Of a stretch of DNA of 64,000 nucleotides, positions 37,505 to 45,744 are shown piece by piece. Position numbers and translations under genes: made by a program. Under the pieces are notes generated by a model. That model worked only from the letters and a program-made list of their open reading frames with translations. It did not search any database and was not told the origin of the DNA. This DNA comes from Streptomyces sp. 71268 (GTDB taxonomy: Bacteria > Actinomycetota > Actinomycetes > Streptomycetales > Streptomycetaceae), in the NCBI RefSeq assembly GCF_029392895.1, contig NZ_CP114200.1, positions 7,198,501 to 7,262,500 on the forward strand, in the 5' to 3' direction. Within the stretch, counting starts at the first letter, position 1, and every line of letters starts with the position of its first letter.

Positions 37505-38341
37505 GTGATCGCTCTGCTGCTGGCCCTGGGTAGCTCCCTGGCCTACGGATGCGCCGACTTCCTTGGCGGTCTCGGTGCCCGCAAGGCCCATGTCCTGCGC
37601 ACCGTCATGATCGCGGCCCCGGCCTCGCTCACCGTCGAGCTGCTGTTGTGGCCCCTCCTCGGCGCCTCCTTCGCCCCCGCCACCCTCGCCTGGGGCGCGG
37701 CCTCCGGAGTCGCCTCGGCCGCCGCGTTCGCCCTGCTCTACCGCACGCTCGCGATCGGGCCGATGAACGTCCTGTCGCCGGTGACCGCGCTGGTCTCGGC
37801 CATGCTGCCGGTCGGCGTCGGCCTGGTGCAGGGTGAGCGCCTGGGGCTGACCGGGCTGGTCGGACTGCCGCTGGCGCTGGCGGCGGTGGTGCTGGTCAGC
37901 GCCGGGCACGGCGCCGGAAGGGCGCGCCCGTCGCGTACCGCGCTGCTGCTGGCCCTCGGCGCCGGGGCCGCCATCGCCCTGCAACTGGTCTTCCTGCACC
38001 AGGCGCCCTCCGACAGCGGCGTCGGCCCGCTGGTCGTCGGCCGCGCCGTGTCCTCCGCCGTCACGCTGGCCGCCGCCGGGCTGATGTTCCGGCGACTGGG
38101 CCCGGAGCGACCCGCGTACGCGATCTCGGCGACGGCCGGCATGCTGGACTCGGTCGCCAACCTGCTGTTCCTGCTCGCCGCCCGCGGCGGCGACCTGGCC
38201 GTGGTCGCCGTGATCACCGCCCTGTACCCGGCCGGCACCGTCCTGCTCGCCCGCGGTGTCCTGGCCGAGCGCGTCCACCGTGGCCAGTGGGTCGGCCTGG
38301 GCGCCGCCGCCGTCGCCGTCAGCCTCCTCGCCCTGACCTGA
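37505..38341 (+). CDS. EamA/DMT-family transporter
   Basis: A 278-residue inner-membrane protein with ten hydrophobic segments in two EamA repeats (ALLLALGSSLAYGCADFLGG; PMNVLSPVTALVSAMLPV; LALGAGAAIALQLVFL; ITALYPAGTVLLARGVLAE). DMT members export amino acids or metabolites. GTG 37505 puts the first helix at residue 1 and leaves a short leader after the predicted promoter; ATG 37460 would fall upstream of the likely -10. The divergent XRE-cupin gene is its likely regulator. Confidence 0.87.
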   Translation: MIALLLALGSSLAYGCADFLGGLGARKAHVLRTVMIAAPASLTVELLLWPLLGASFAPATLAWGAASGVASAAAFALLYRTLAIGPMNVLSPVTALVSAMLPVGVGLVQGERLGLTGLVGLPLALAAVVLVSAGHGAGRARPSRTALLLALGAGAAIALQLVFLHQAPSDSGVGPLVVGRAVSSAVTLAAAGLMFRRLGPERPAYAISATAGMLDSVANLLFLLAARGGDLAVVAVITALYPAGTVLLARGVLAERVHRGQWVGLGAAAVAVSLLALT

Positions 38342-38412
38342 CCGATCGCGCCGGGTCGAAGGGGCGGGCGTGGCCAATCGGTCGGGCACTGGCGCATTAC
38401 CACCCCTGGGTT

Positions 38413-38428
38413 TCTACAGTGCTGTAGA
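38413..38428. promoter_or_regulatory. 16-bp palindrome, copy 2
   Basis: TCTACAGTGCTGTAGA, followed by TTCAAC and AGTCTGGCGGG. It lies 150 bp upstream of the two-helix membrane protein gene and is nearly identical to the sites at 33694 and 44023. Confidence 0.6.
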
Positions 38429-38578
38429 TTCAACAGTCTGGCGGGAAACGGCGAACCCTCGACGAGAACGGCGAAGGCTCGCGCGGAACAGCGAGACCAG
38501 TAGGACCAGCAAGGCCAGCAAGAACAGCGGCACGGAAGGGCGGACGCGGCAGCTCCGCCCACGACCCGGGGGAGCACC

Positions 38579-39370
38579 ATGACGAGCGCGCCCGAACTGC
38601 GCGGTGAAGACCGGGCCGACTTCGACCACGTGCTGCACCGGGCGTTGGCCACCACGGAGATCCGTACGCTGCTGCGCCGAGGCGTCCACACCGCCGTCCT
38701 CACCGACTGGCTGCGCGAACGCGTCGAGGCCAGCCGGTCGGAGATCGCGGCGAACGCGGCACCGGAGTACGCGCGTTACCTCGGCGCGCGGGCCGACGAT
38801 GGTGGGGCCCCGGACGCGACGCGGCCGCGCCGGGCGTCGCCGGTCGGCCGGTTGGCGCGGGCGCGGCGCAGGCTGTTGCCCGCGCTCGCCGTCCTCGCCC
38901 CACTGCTGGCCAGCATGGCGGCCGTGGTCTTCCTGCTGCTCGGCTACGTCCTGGAGATCGCCGACTCGACGCCGGAGACGGCCGACGCGCTCGTGCGCGC
39001 CGGCTGGACCGCGGCCGTGGTCGCCGTGCTGACCGGGACCGCCGCGCTGGCCGGCCTCCTCGTCACGGCCGTCCGGCACCGCTCCATACCCCGGCCGGGA
39101 CCGGACCGCGCGGCGCGCGCCGCCGCCGTGGACCGGGCCCGCGAGACCTGGCAGCGGGCGCTGTTGGAGCGCGGCATGCTGCCCTTTCTCCGGAACCGCC
39201 TGCGGGAACGCGAGCAGGCGCGGCCGGGGCGGCGGGCCGACCGTCGCCCGCAGCGCCCGCGCGTCGGCTACGCCAGCCCGGACTTCGCCAGCCCCGGTTA
39301 CGGCGGCCCCGAGCGGCTGAGCGATGACGTTCCCGTGCCGCGCGCGGACCGGCACGACGCCGGCGCGTGA
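38579..39370 (+). CDS. Two-helix membrane protein of unknown function
   Basis: A 263-residue protein not recognised as a named family. Residues about 1-95 are soluble and charged (ELRGEDRADFDHVLHRAL; LLRRGVHTAVLTDWLRERVEA). Two hydrophobic segments follow (about 100-125, LAVLAPLLASMAAVVFLLLG, and about 140-165, AVVAVLTGTAALAGLLVTAV), then a basic helix (RARETWQRALLERGMLPFLR) and a disordered Arg/Pro tail. Both ends probably face the cytoplasm. GGGGGAG 6 bp upstream marks the ATG. The palindrome upstream links it to the Spo0M genes, suggesting a shared envelope or development role. Confidence 0.72.
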   Translation: MTSAPELRGEDRADFDHVLHRALATTEIRTLLRRGVHTAVLTDWLRERVEASRSEIAANAAPEYARYLGARADDGGAPDATRPRRASPVGRLARARRRLLPALAVLAPLLASMAAVVFLLLGYVLEIADSTPETADALVRAGWTAAVVAVLTGTAALAGLLVTAVRHRSIPRPGPDRAARAAAVDRARETWQRALLERGMLPFLRNRLREREQARPGRRADRRPQRPRVGYASPDFASPGYGGPERLSDDVPVPRADRHDAGA

Positions 39371-39839
39371 GGCACCCGCGCGCCCGCCCCGTCGGGTAAC
39401 ACCGGCTCGTCCCCACCGCGCCCGCCGACCGCCCGGTGCGGCGGGGCCGCGTCGCGTCGCTGCCGCGCGCGCGGCCTGACGGGACGTCGGCCCCCGGTTC
39501 GCGTACGGACGGCGAAGTGCGGAAAACCGCACCACAACGGCGCGTGTCCACTGAGTGGCGAAGCGCCGGGAAGAAGCTGGACCGACGCCCGTCGCCGATA
39601 CGATGGCGCCCAGATCGCAACGCCTTTCGCGGGGCGTCGCGCCGCGCCACTTCCGGGGCCCCGGCGGTGCGCACCGTACGACTCCCCGCGAGATACGGCC
39701 CCGAAAGGGTCGGGGCGTTGGGAAAGCGCGGGCGACCGTTTTTCCGTCGTATTCCGGACGGCGTTCCGTACGTGTTTCCCACCCCGTGCCCCGCATCGGC
39801 GACCTGAGTTCCGGGATTTCCGTACTAGGAGGAGCTGCT
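39371..39839. other. Intergenic region before the exonuclease gene
   Basis: 470 bp with no supportable gene. A frame continuing upstream of the exonuclease from 39555 has Arg-rich, atypical codon use and is not accepted. Confidence 0.5.
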
Positions 39840-40433
39840 TTGTCGACCTTTGTCATCTTCGACCTCGAATTCACCACGTGGCCCGGGGCGCTGGAGCAGG
39901 ACTGGGCGGCGCCGGGACAGCTCCGGGAAATCGTGCAGATCGGTGCCTTACGCCTGCGGGAGGACCTCACCGTCGCCGAGGAGTACGAGGTGCTGGTGCG
40001 TCCCGTGGTCAATCCCGAACTGTCCCCGTACTTCACCGACCTCACCGGCATCACGCAGGAGGAGGTCGACCGGGAAGGCCTTTCGCCGGCCGCCGCCCTC
40101 GGCGATTTCCTGACCTTCTGCCGCGGCCAGTCCGTCCTCTCGTACGGCAACGACATGGTCGTCCTCGGGGAGAACGTGGGCTGGGCACGAGCGCGCGGGG
40201 AAGAGGTGAAGAGCGGATTTCTCGCCGCCCACTTCCTCAATGTGCGCCCCTGGCTGAACACGCTCGCACCGGCCACCGCCGAGGCCAACGTGGGCCGCCT
40301 GTGGAAGGTGCTGGGGCTGCCCAAGCCCTTCGCCGGCGAGGAGCACTCGGCGCTCTTCGACTGCTATTCCTTCGCCGCGGCCATCAGGCACCTGTACGCC
40401 GGCGGCGCCGCCCTGCCCGCGGGCTGCTTCTAG
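39840..40433 (+). CDS. DEDDh 3'-5' exonuclease (ERI-1/KapD-like)
   Basis: A 197-residue single-domain exonuclease. ExoI is FVIFDLEFT (Asp, Glu), ExoII lies around VLSYGNDMVVLGEN, and ExoIII is EEHSALFDCYSFA (His, Asp), giving the DEDDh set. YFTDLTGITQEEVD places it in the RNase T/DnaQ superfamily, close to ERI-1-like enzymes that trim RNA 3' ends. The TTG start is set by a textbook AGGAGGAG 4 bp upstream. Codon 37 is a TTA (39948-39950). It stands alone, with no operon partner. Confidence 0.9.
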   Translation: MSTFVIFDLEFTTWPGALEQDWAAPGQLREIVQIGALRLREDLTVAEEYEVLVRPVVNPELSPYFTDLTGITQEEVDREGLSPAAALGDFLTFCRGQSVLSYGNDMVVLGENVGWARARGEEVKSGFLAAHFLNVRPWLNTLAPATAEANVGRLWKVLGLPKPFAGEEHSALFDCYSFAAAIRHLYAGGAALPAGCF

Positions 40434-40619
40434 GCGCGCGAGCCGCGCCCCACCCCCGTTCGGCGGCCGGGCGCACACCCCCGAGCGACGTACGGTTCGC
40501 TGGCTCCGCCGGCCCCCGGACGCGTCACCCAGGGGCGCTCGCGCGCACCGCTCGGCCGTCGTCGCCCGGCGTCGAGGCGGCCGGCGCCGGAGTGCCGGGG
40601 CCAGGCGGTGTCGTCGGCC

Positions 40620-41093
40620 TTACCGCTGGCGCGCGGTGTCCGGGCCCAACGGCCGTTCGAAGACCGTGCGCAGCACGATGGTGGTGCTCGTGCTGCGCAC
40701 CGACGGGATCGCCCGGATGCGGTCCAGCGACTCGGCCAGCGCGTGGGTACCGGACACGCGCACCTTGAGCCAGTAACAGTCCTCGCCCGCCACCTCGTGC
40801 ACCTCCAACACGCAGTCCTCGTGTTCGAGTCGCTTGTTGATCTGTTCCTTCGCGTCCAGGTTGGGCTCGAAGCGCACCGCGACGAAGGCCGCCGTGGTCG
40901 CGTCGACGCTCGCCGGATCGAGCTGCGCGCGGTACCCGGTGATGACGCCGTCGCGCTCAAGGCGCTGTAGGCGCTCACGAACTGACGGCTCGGACAGCCC
41001 GACGATCCGCGCCAGCGCCCGGACGGTCTGCCGTCCGTCCGTCGTCATCGCCCGCAGGATCGTCCGATCGATGTCATCTAGCTGTCGTGTCAT
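40620..41093 (-). CDS. Lrp/AsnC-family regulator
   Basis: A 157-residue regulator with the Lrp helix-turn-helix (LDDIDRTILRAMTTDGRQTVRALARIVGLSEPSVRERLQRLERDGVI is spread over residues 5-51) and the C-terminal RAM domain (LEVHEVAGEDCYWLKVRV; SVRSTSTTIVLRTVF). It should sense an amino acid. It is divergent from an EamA exporter, a common Lrp arrangement in which the regulator turns on amino-acid export. The start ATG 41093 has GGAGGGCAAG upstream. The shared 81-bp gap holds CATAAT (41140-41145) and two ACTTGCC/GCTTGCC repeats. Confidence 0.92.
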   Translation of the reverse strand: MTRQLDDIDRTILRAMTTDGRQTVRALARIVGLSEPSVRERLQRLERDGVITGYRAQLDPASVDATTAAFVAVRFEPNLDAKEQINKRLEHEDCVLEVHEVAGEDCYWLKVRVSGTHALAESLDRIRAIPSVRSTSTTIVLRTVFERPLGPDTARQR

Positions 41094-41174
41094 AGTGACA
41101 ACTTGCCCTCCGTGGCGGATCAACTTACCCTCGCATAGCCATAATACGTAGCTTGCCTTAGTAAATGAGGCCAG

Positions 41175-42215
41175 ATGCTCACTGAGCCTAAGTTGACGTC
41201 TACGCGCCGCTCCCTCCTACCCTGGCTGGCACTGGTCACGGTGTGGGTCGTGTGGGGGTCCACGTACCTCGGCATCCAGATGGCCGTCGACACCATCCCC
41301 CCACTACTCATGGCCGGTTTCCGTTACCTCATCGCGGGCGTGGTGATGTACGCGATCGTCGCGCCGCGCCACGCGAGCGGGGCCAACCGGCCGACCAAGT
41401 TGCACGTGCGCTCCGCCCTCGTCGTCGCCGCTCTGATGCTGGTCGGCGGCAACGGCCTGCTCAGCGTCGGCGAGACCACCGTGGACTCCGGCCTGGCCGC
41501 CCTCATCGTGGCGACCGTCCCGGTCTGGATGGTCCTGATCAACGCCGCGGTGACCAAGACGCGGGTCACGCTCACGATGGCCCTCGCGCTCCTCCTCGGC
41601 ACGGTGGGCGTCGGCGTCCTCGTGGGTGGGCCGGGAGCCGACGTGGACACCGGCGGCGCCATACTCGTCCTCATCGGGTCGCTGTGCTGGGCGGCCGGTT
41701 CGGTCTACGCCCGCAGCGCCTCGTTGCCGCCCCACCCGCTGGTGGTGGCTTCGCTGGAGATGGTGATCGGCGGGGTACTGCTGGTCGCCCTCGCCGGAGT
41801 CAAGGGCGAGTTCGGCGAGTTGGAGTTCGCGAACGTCTCCACCGAGTCCATCGTCGGCTTCCTGTGGCTGGTCGTCGCCGGTTCCATGCTCGCCTTCACG
41901 GCGTACGGCTACGCCAACGCCACCCTGCCCAACGACACGATGGCCACCTACGCCTACGTCAACCCGGTGGTCGCCGTCGCGCTCGGCACCCTGCTCGGCG
42001 AGGAGGACCTCAGCCCGAACCTGCTGCTCGGCGGGGCCGTCATCGTCAGCGCCGTGGTGCTCATCGTCGGCGGCAAGGCCATCACGCGGCGCATCAAGGG
42101 CCGGGGCGCGCCGCCCGGCGACTCGCCCGGGGCGTCGGCCGCCGACGCGCCGGAGGGCGAGGCGGCGACCGACCCGGCCACCGAGTCGTCCCTGCCGAAG
42201 GGTTCGTCCCGATGA
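41175..42215 (+). CDS. EamA-family exporter
   Basis: A 346-residue DMT transporter with ten hydrophobic segments: WLALVTVWVVWGSTYLGIQ, PPLLMAGFRYLIAGVVMYAIV, NGLLSVGETTVDSGLAALIV, GSLCWAAGSVYARSA, TYAYVNPVVAVALGTLLGEE. This is close to RhtA/YdcZ-type amino-acid exporters. The last 45 residues are a disordered acidic/Pro tail. GAGG 5 bp upstream supports ATG 41175. The divergent Lrp gene is the likely regulator. Downstream, 42216-42400 is non-coding and shows faint, degenerate repeats of CTCGGCCGGGTG-like sequence. Confidence 0.9.
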   Translation: MLTEPKLTSTRRSLLPWLALVTVWVVWGSTYLGIQMAVDTIPPLLMAGFRYLIAGVVMYAIVAPRHASGANRPTKLHVRSALVVAALMLVGGNGLLSVGETTVDSGLAALIVATVPVWMVLINAAVTKTRVTLTMALALLLGTVGVGVLVGGPGADVDTGGAILVLIGSLCWAAGSVYARSASLPPHPLVVASLEMVIGGVLLVALAGVKGEFGELEFANVSTESIVGFLWLVVAGSMLAFTAYGYANATLPNDTMATYAYVNPVVAVALGTLLGEEDLSPNLLLGGAVIVSAVVLIVGGKAITRRIKGRGAPPGDSPGASAADAPEGEAATDPATESSLPKGSSR

Positions 42216-42400
42216 ATCCCGGGCCACGCCGCACCCGTCTCCGAGGCCGTGCCCTGACCGGGTGTTGACCGAACGCACCTCGGCCGGGTGAGCCTTGCTC
42301 GGACGTGCCTTGGCCGAGTGTGACCGGATCGGAGACGACCGGGCGCACTCGGCTAAGGAGAGCCGTCGCCCCGGAGCGCGGGCGCGGGGCGGGCGTTGGC

Positions 42401-43003
42401 CTACTTCCTGACCTGGTAGCGCAGGTGGGTGACACCGCCGCCGTCGACCACGGCGCTGGGCCCGTCGAACCGCACCGGTACGGTGCCGAGTTCGCCGAAG
42501 AGCGACTTTCCGCCACCCAGGATGACCGGTACCAGCGCGACGCCGACCTCGTCCAGTAGGCCGGCCTCCAGGCACTGGCGGGCCATCTCCCCACCGTTGA
42601 CCACGACGTCCTTCTCACCGGCCAGCTCCCGGGCCCTGGCCACCGCCGACTCGATGCCGTCGGTGACGAAGACGAAGTTCTCGTCGTCCTCGGGCCGGTC
42701 GTCCGGGCGTTGGTGGGTGAGCACGACCGTGGTCACGTCCATCGGGTGACGTCCGCCCCAGGCGTTCGTCATGTCGTACAGGTGCCGGCCGACGATCAGC
42801 GCGCCGGTGTTCGCCCACTCCTGCCCGAGCAACTCGGCGCTGGCCGCGGAGACGCGGAACGGCGGCACGTCGGGGCTGGCCGACGGGATCTCGACATCGC
42901 CGTCGCCGTACCACTGGAACAGCAGGTCGAAGCCGCTCTCCTCGGGTCCGGCGATGTAGCCGTCCAGGGACATCGTGGTGGCGCCGGTGGTGATCTTGCC
43001 CAT
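42401..43003 (-). CDS. DHFR-like (RibD C-terminal domain) family protein
   Basis: A 200-residue protein of the dihydrofolate-reductase fold seen in RibD C-domains: GATTMSLDGYIAGPEESG, ALIVGRHLYDMTNAWGG, VVNGGEMARQCLEAGLLDEVGVALVPVILGGGKSLFGEL spread over the second half. Members are NADPH-dependent reductases of unknown substrate. GAGGGAG 9 bp upstream supports ATG 43003. It lies downstream of and co-oriented with the TetR gene, which may control it. Confidence 0.9.
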   Translation of the reverse strand: MGKITTGATTMSLDGYIAGPEESGFDLLFQWYGDGDVEIPSASPDVPPFRVSAASAELLGQEWANTGALIVGRHLYDMTNAWGGRHPMDVTTVVLTHQRPDDRPEDDENFVFVTDGIESAVARARELAGEKDVVVNGGEMARQCLEAGLLDEVGVALVPVILGGGKSLFGELGTVPVRFDGPSAVVDGGGVTHLRYQVRK

Positions 43004-43135
43004 GTCGTTCGTCTCCCTCACGCGTTCCTCGCGGTTGCCGTAACGGGGACGAGGCCGGGACCGGGTTCTCGACATCCCGCGCCAGAATTCTTTTCGCGGG
43101 TGTGGCGCACAGCGGCGTGGGCCCCGCTCGCCGGC

Positions 43136-43702
43136 TCAGTAGTGGCGGATTCCGGTCAGCAGGGTGCGCGACCACGGGGCGTCGACCTCGTCCGCGCCCA
43201 TGGCGATCAGCGCGTCGCACAGGAACCCGCGGGCGAAGAAGCGTTGGATGTCCTCCTCGCCGGCGCCGGAGACGGCTCGCACGTACTCGACCTCGCGCGC
43301 GTAGGTCGCACGCACCGCGTCGCGGATGGCCGGCTCGCTCGCCGCGCACTTGGCCTGCAACATCACCAGCAACAGGTCCTTGTCGGCGACCAACCGCGCG
43401 TACGCGTCACCCAGCGCGTCCAGCACGCTGGCCGGATCGCTGCTCGTCGCCCGCGCCGCGGCCTCGGCGAAGGCCGCCCGCATCCGCGTCGAGCAGTGCT
43501 CGATCACGGCCACGAACAGGGTCTCCTTGTCGGGGAACAGCCGGTACACGTACGCCTGGGAGATGCCGGCGGCCTTGGCGACCTCGCCCGTCGTCGTGCC
43601 GTAGTACCCGCGGGCGGCGAACGCGCCGACGGCGGTCCGCAGGACCGTCTCGCGCCGTTCCTCCGCCGTCGAAAGCTGGCGCCCAGCCGGCGATCTCGTC
43701 AT
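43136..43702 (-). CDS. TetR-family repressor
   Basis: A 188-residue regulator: N-terminal helix-turn-helix (STAEERRETVLRTAVGAFA, TGEVAKAAGISQAYVYRLFPDKETLFVAVIE, about 12-60) and a helical ligand-binding domain. The ATG at 43702 starts 10 residues before the HTH; a longer frame from 43798 adds Pro/Ala-rich sequence unlike the family. The DHFR-like gene lies 132 bp downstream in the same direction. The ligand is unknown. Confidence 0.9.
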   Translation of the reverse strand: MTRSPAGRQLSTAEERRETVLRTAVGAFAARGYYGTTTGEVAKAAGISQAYVYRLFPDKETLFVAVIEHCSTRMRAAFAEAAARATSSDPASVLDALGDAYARLVADKDLLLVMLQAKCAASEPAIRDAVRATYAREVEYVRAVSGAGEEDIQRFFARGFLCDALIAMGADEVDAPWSRTLLTGIRHY

Positions 43703-44307
43703 GTGACTACTTAACCACTGAGCGCCCGGAGCGCCAAGCGAGGCCCTGACCGGGGGCCGGGCTGCGGGGCTCGCCCCACGGTCGCCCGACCAGGCCACCT
43801 CGTGGCGGTGACGGTGAGCGCAGGAGTCGGGCTGGTGGGCTACTGGCCAACCACTCAGGGGCGGTGGAGGGCGCCACTCGCGCGGGCGTCGGTGGGAGCC
43901 GCGCTCGGGCGGCGTACGAGTGTTCCTCGGCGGTATGACGGAGTGTCATCCACCCGCCGGGGGAGCGGGGTTAGTGGCTCGACGTGGGGTGGCGTTCGCT
44001 GGCGCGATCGGTCCGGTCGACCTCTACAGTGTTGTAGATTCTGTGCCCTCGGTCGGTGGAGCGGAACCGGAGGAACGCCGTGGCGGCCCTGGCAACCGGA
44101 GTTCCGCGACCCCGGCGACGTACGACAGACCCCGCTACACCGCACGAAGCCGGACCACGCGGCCGCGCCGGCGCGGCGTTCCGGCCAAGTCGGCCGCACA
44201 GGGCCGGGATCGCCGGAATCGCCGGAACCGGTGCGGGCCGATGCGGCGGCGACCGTGCCGCGGCCCGGCCGATCACGAGTGAACACCACATCCCCAGGGA
44301 GAGGGCA
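43703..44307. other. Intergenic region with palindrome copy 3
   Basis: 605 bp with no supportable gene; it holds the divergent promoters of the TetR gene and the small helix-hairpin-helix gene. Confidence 0.45.
44023..44038. promoter_or_regulatory. 16-bp palindrome, copy 3
   Basis: TCTACAGTGTTGTAGA followed by TT, 270 bp upstream of the small HhH-like gene and the second spo0M gene. It matches copies 1 and 2 at all arm positions. Confidence 0.6.
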
Positions 44308-44529
44308 ATGGCGGCAGTAGATCTTGGCAAGGTGCTCGACAAGGCGTGGGCGGACAAGGATCTCCCGGAGATCCTCGCCGCGCCGGTCTCGGCCCTGAAG
44401 GGCGTCTCGGACCGCGACGGCGAGCTGTTGCACGAGGCGTTCGGCGTCACGACGGTGGCCGATCTGGCCAAGGTGAAGTACTTCCACTGGGCCGCGTCCC
44501 TCGCGGCCCTGGACGCCGCGGCGAAGTAG
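44308..44529 (+). CDS. Small helix-hairpin-helix-like protein
   Basis: A 73-residue helical protein: VDLGKVLDKAWADKDLPEIL, APVSALKGVSDRDGELLHEAFGVTTVADLAKVKYFHWA. The repeated AL.GVS....L.EAFGV.TV.DL pattern resembles helix-hairpin-helix (Rad51-N-like) modules. AGGGAGAGG 5 bp upstream marks the ATG. It precedes spo0M paralogue 2 with a hairpin between, and similar small genes are, as I recall, often found beside spo0M in streptomycetes. Function unknown. Confidence 0.8.
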   Translation: MAAVDLGKVLDKAWADKDLPEILAAPVSALKGVSDRDGELLHEAFGVTTVADLAKVKYFHWAASLAALDAAAK

Positions 44530-44543
44530 GCCGGGCACCGGGT

Positions 44544-44569
44544 GGCGGCCCCCCGCGCGGGGGGCCGCC
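44544..44569 (+). terminator. Hairpin between HhH-like gene and spo0M 2
   Basis: 11-bp perfect arms (44544-44554 and 44559-44569) around GCGC. It could end the small gene's transcript or attenuate read-through into spo0M. Confidence 0.7.
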
Positions 44570-44645
44570 GCGTACGGGCGCGTGCCGGGTGGCGCGCGGT
44601 GCGAAGGATCATCACGTGAGAGCGACGGAGAGGGAGAGCGCCGCG

Positions 44646-45635
44646 ATGGTGTTCAAACGGCTGCTGGGAGCCATCGGGGTGGGCGGCCCCTCGGTGGACA
44701 CGGTTCTGGACGACGGCGCGGTGCCGCCAGGCGGCGTCCTGTCCGGCCGGGTGCGGATGGTCGGCGGCACGTCGGCGGCCGAGATCGAGCACGTCACGCT
44801 GGAGTTGGTCGCCCGGGTCGAGGCCGAGGGCGGCGACGGGGAGCGGGAGGGGCTGGTCGCCTTCCACCGGGCGACGATCGACGGGGGCTTCCGGCTGGCC
44901 GAGGGCCAGGAGCGGGAGGTGCCGTTCGGGCTGCCGCTGCCATGGGAGACGCCGATGACCGAGCTGTACGGGCAGGGCCTCGGCGTGGTCCTCGGCGTCC
45001 GCACGGAACTCGCGGTCGCGGGCGCGCGAGACAAGGGCGACCTGGACCCGCTGCGGGTGCGCCCGCTGCCGGTGCAGGAGGCGGTGTTGGAGGCGTTCGG
45101 GCAGCTCGGATACGGGTTCACCAGCGCGGACCTGGAACTCGGCCACATCGGCGGCACCAGCCAGAGCCTGCCGTTCTACCAGGAGATCGAACTCAGCCCG
45201 CCGCCGGACCTGGCGCACGCCGTCCAGGAGGTCGAGGTGACGTTCCTCGCCACGCCGGTGGGCATGGAGGTCGTGCTGGAGGCCGACAAGCGCGGTGGCC
45301 TGCTGTCCGCCGGCGGCGACGCCGTCCACCGGTTCACCGTGGCCCATCAGGACGTCGAGCGGATGGACTGGCCGGCCGCGGTGGACTCCTGGGTTCGGGG
45401 CATGGTCGAGCGGCGTGGCGGCGCGTACGCGGTGGACCACGGGCCCGCCGCGTCCGATGGGTACCTCGCAGGGCACGCCACGGGAGGCCGGTCGGGGCCG
45501 GGCACCGGGGCCGTGGTGGCCGGAGTGGCGGCCGGGGTGGCCGTGGGCGTCGTGGGTGGCATCGTCGCGGCCGAGGTGGTCGACGAGATCGGTGACGCCT
45601 TCGAGGGCGACGAGGGGGAAGAGGGGGAGGACTGA
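44646..45635 (+). CDS. Spo0M-family protein, paralogue 2
   Basis: A 329-residue Spo0M homologue: MVFKRLLGAIGVGGPSVDTVL, LSGRVRMVGGTSAAEIEHVTLELVARV, FGLPLPWETPMTELYGQGLG, LGVRTELAVAG, GHIGGTSQSLPFYQEIEL and VVLEADKRGGLL. Unlike paralogue 1, its tail is a Gly/Val-rich hydrophobic stretch (GAVVAGVAAGVAVGVVGGIVAAEVV) followed by an acidic end, which might insert into or lie on the membrane. GAGAGGGAGAG lies 8 bp before the ATG. It probably shares its control site with paralogue 1. Confidence 0.9.
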   Translation: MVFKRLLGAIGVGGPSVDTVLDDGAVPPGGVLSGRVRMVGGTSAAEIEHVTLELVARVEAEGGDGEREGLVAFHRATIDGGFRLAEGQEREVPFGLPLPWETPMTELYGQGLGVVLGVRTELAVAGARDKGDLDPLRVRPLPVQEAVLEAFGQLGYGFTSADLELGHIGGTSQSLPFYQEIELSPPPDLAHAVQEVEVTFLATPVGMEVVLEADKRGGLLSAGGDAVHRFTVAHQDVERMDWPAAVDSWVRGMVERRGGAYAVDHGPAASDGYLAGHATGGRSGPGTGAVVAGVAAGVAVGVVGGIVAAEVVDEIGDAFEGDEGEEGED

Positions 45636-45667
45636 CGGCGCGTACGGGGCAGTTCGCCGGGCCCGTC

Positions 45668-45700
45668 CGTGGGGGCGCGGCCGGACGCCGCGCCCCCACG
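45668..45700. terminator. Bidirectional hairpin between convergent genes
   Basis: 14-bp perfect arms (45668-45681 and 45687-45700) with a 5-base loop, between the spo0M stop and the end of the minus-strand oxidoreductase gene. Confidence 0.82.
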
Positions 45701-45744
45701 GCGCCGGTATCAGTGGGTGGTACCGGCTGACCACATCTGGGTCA

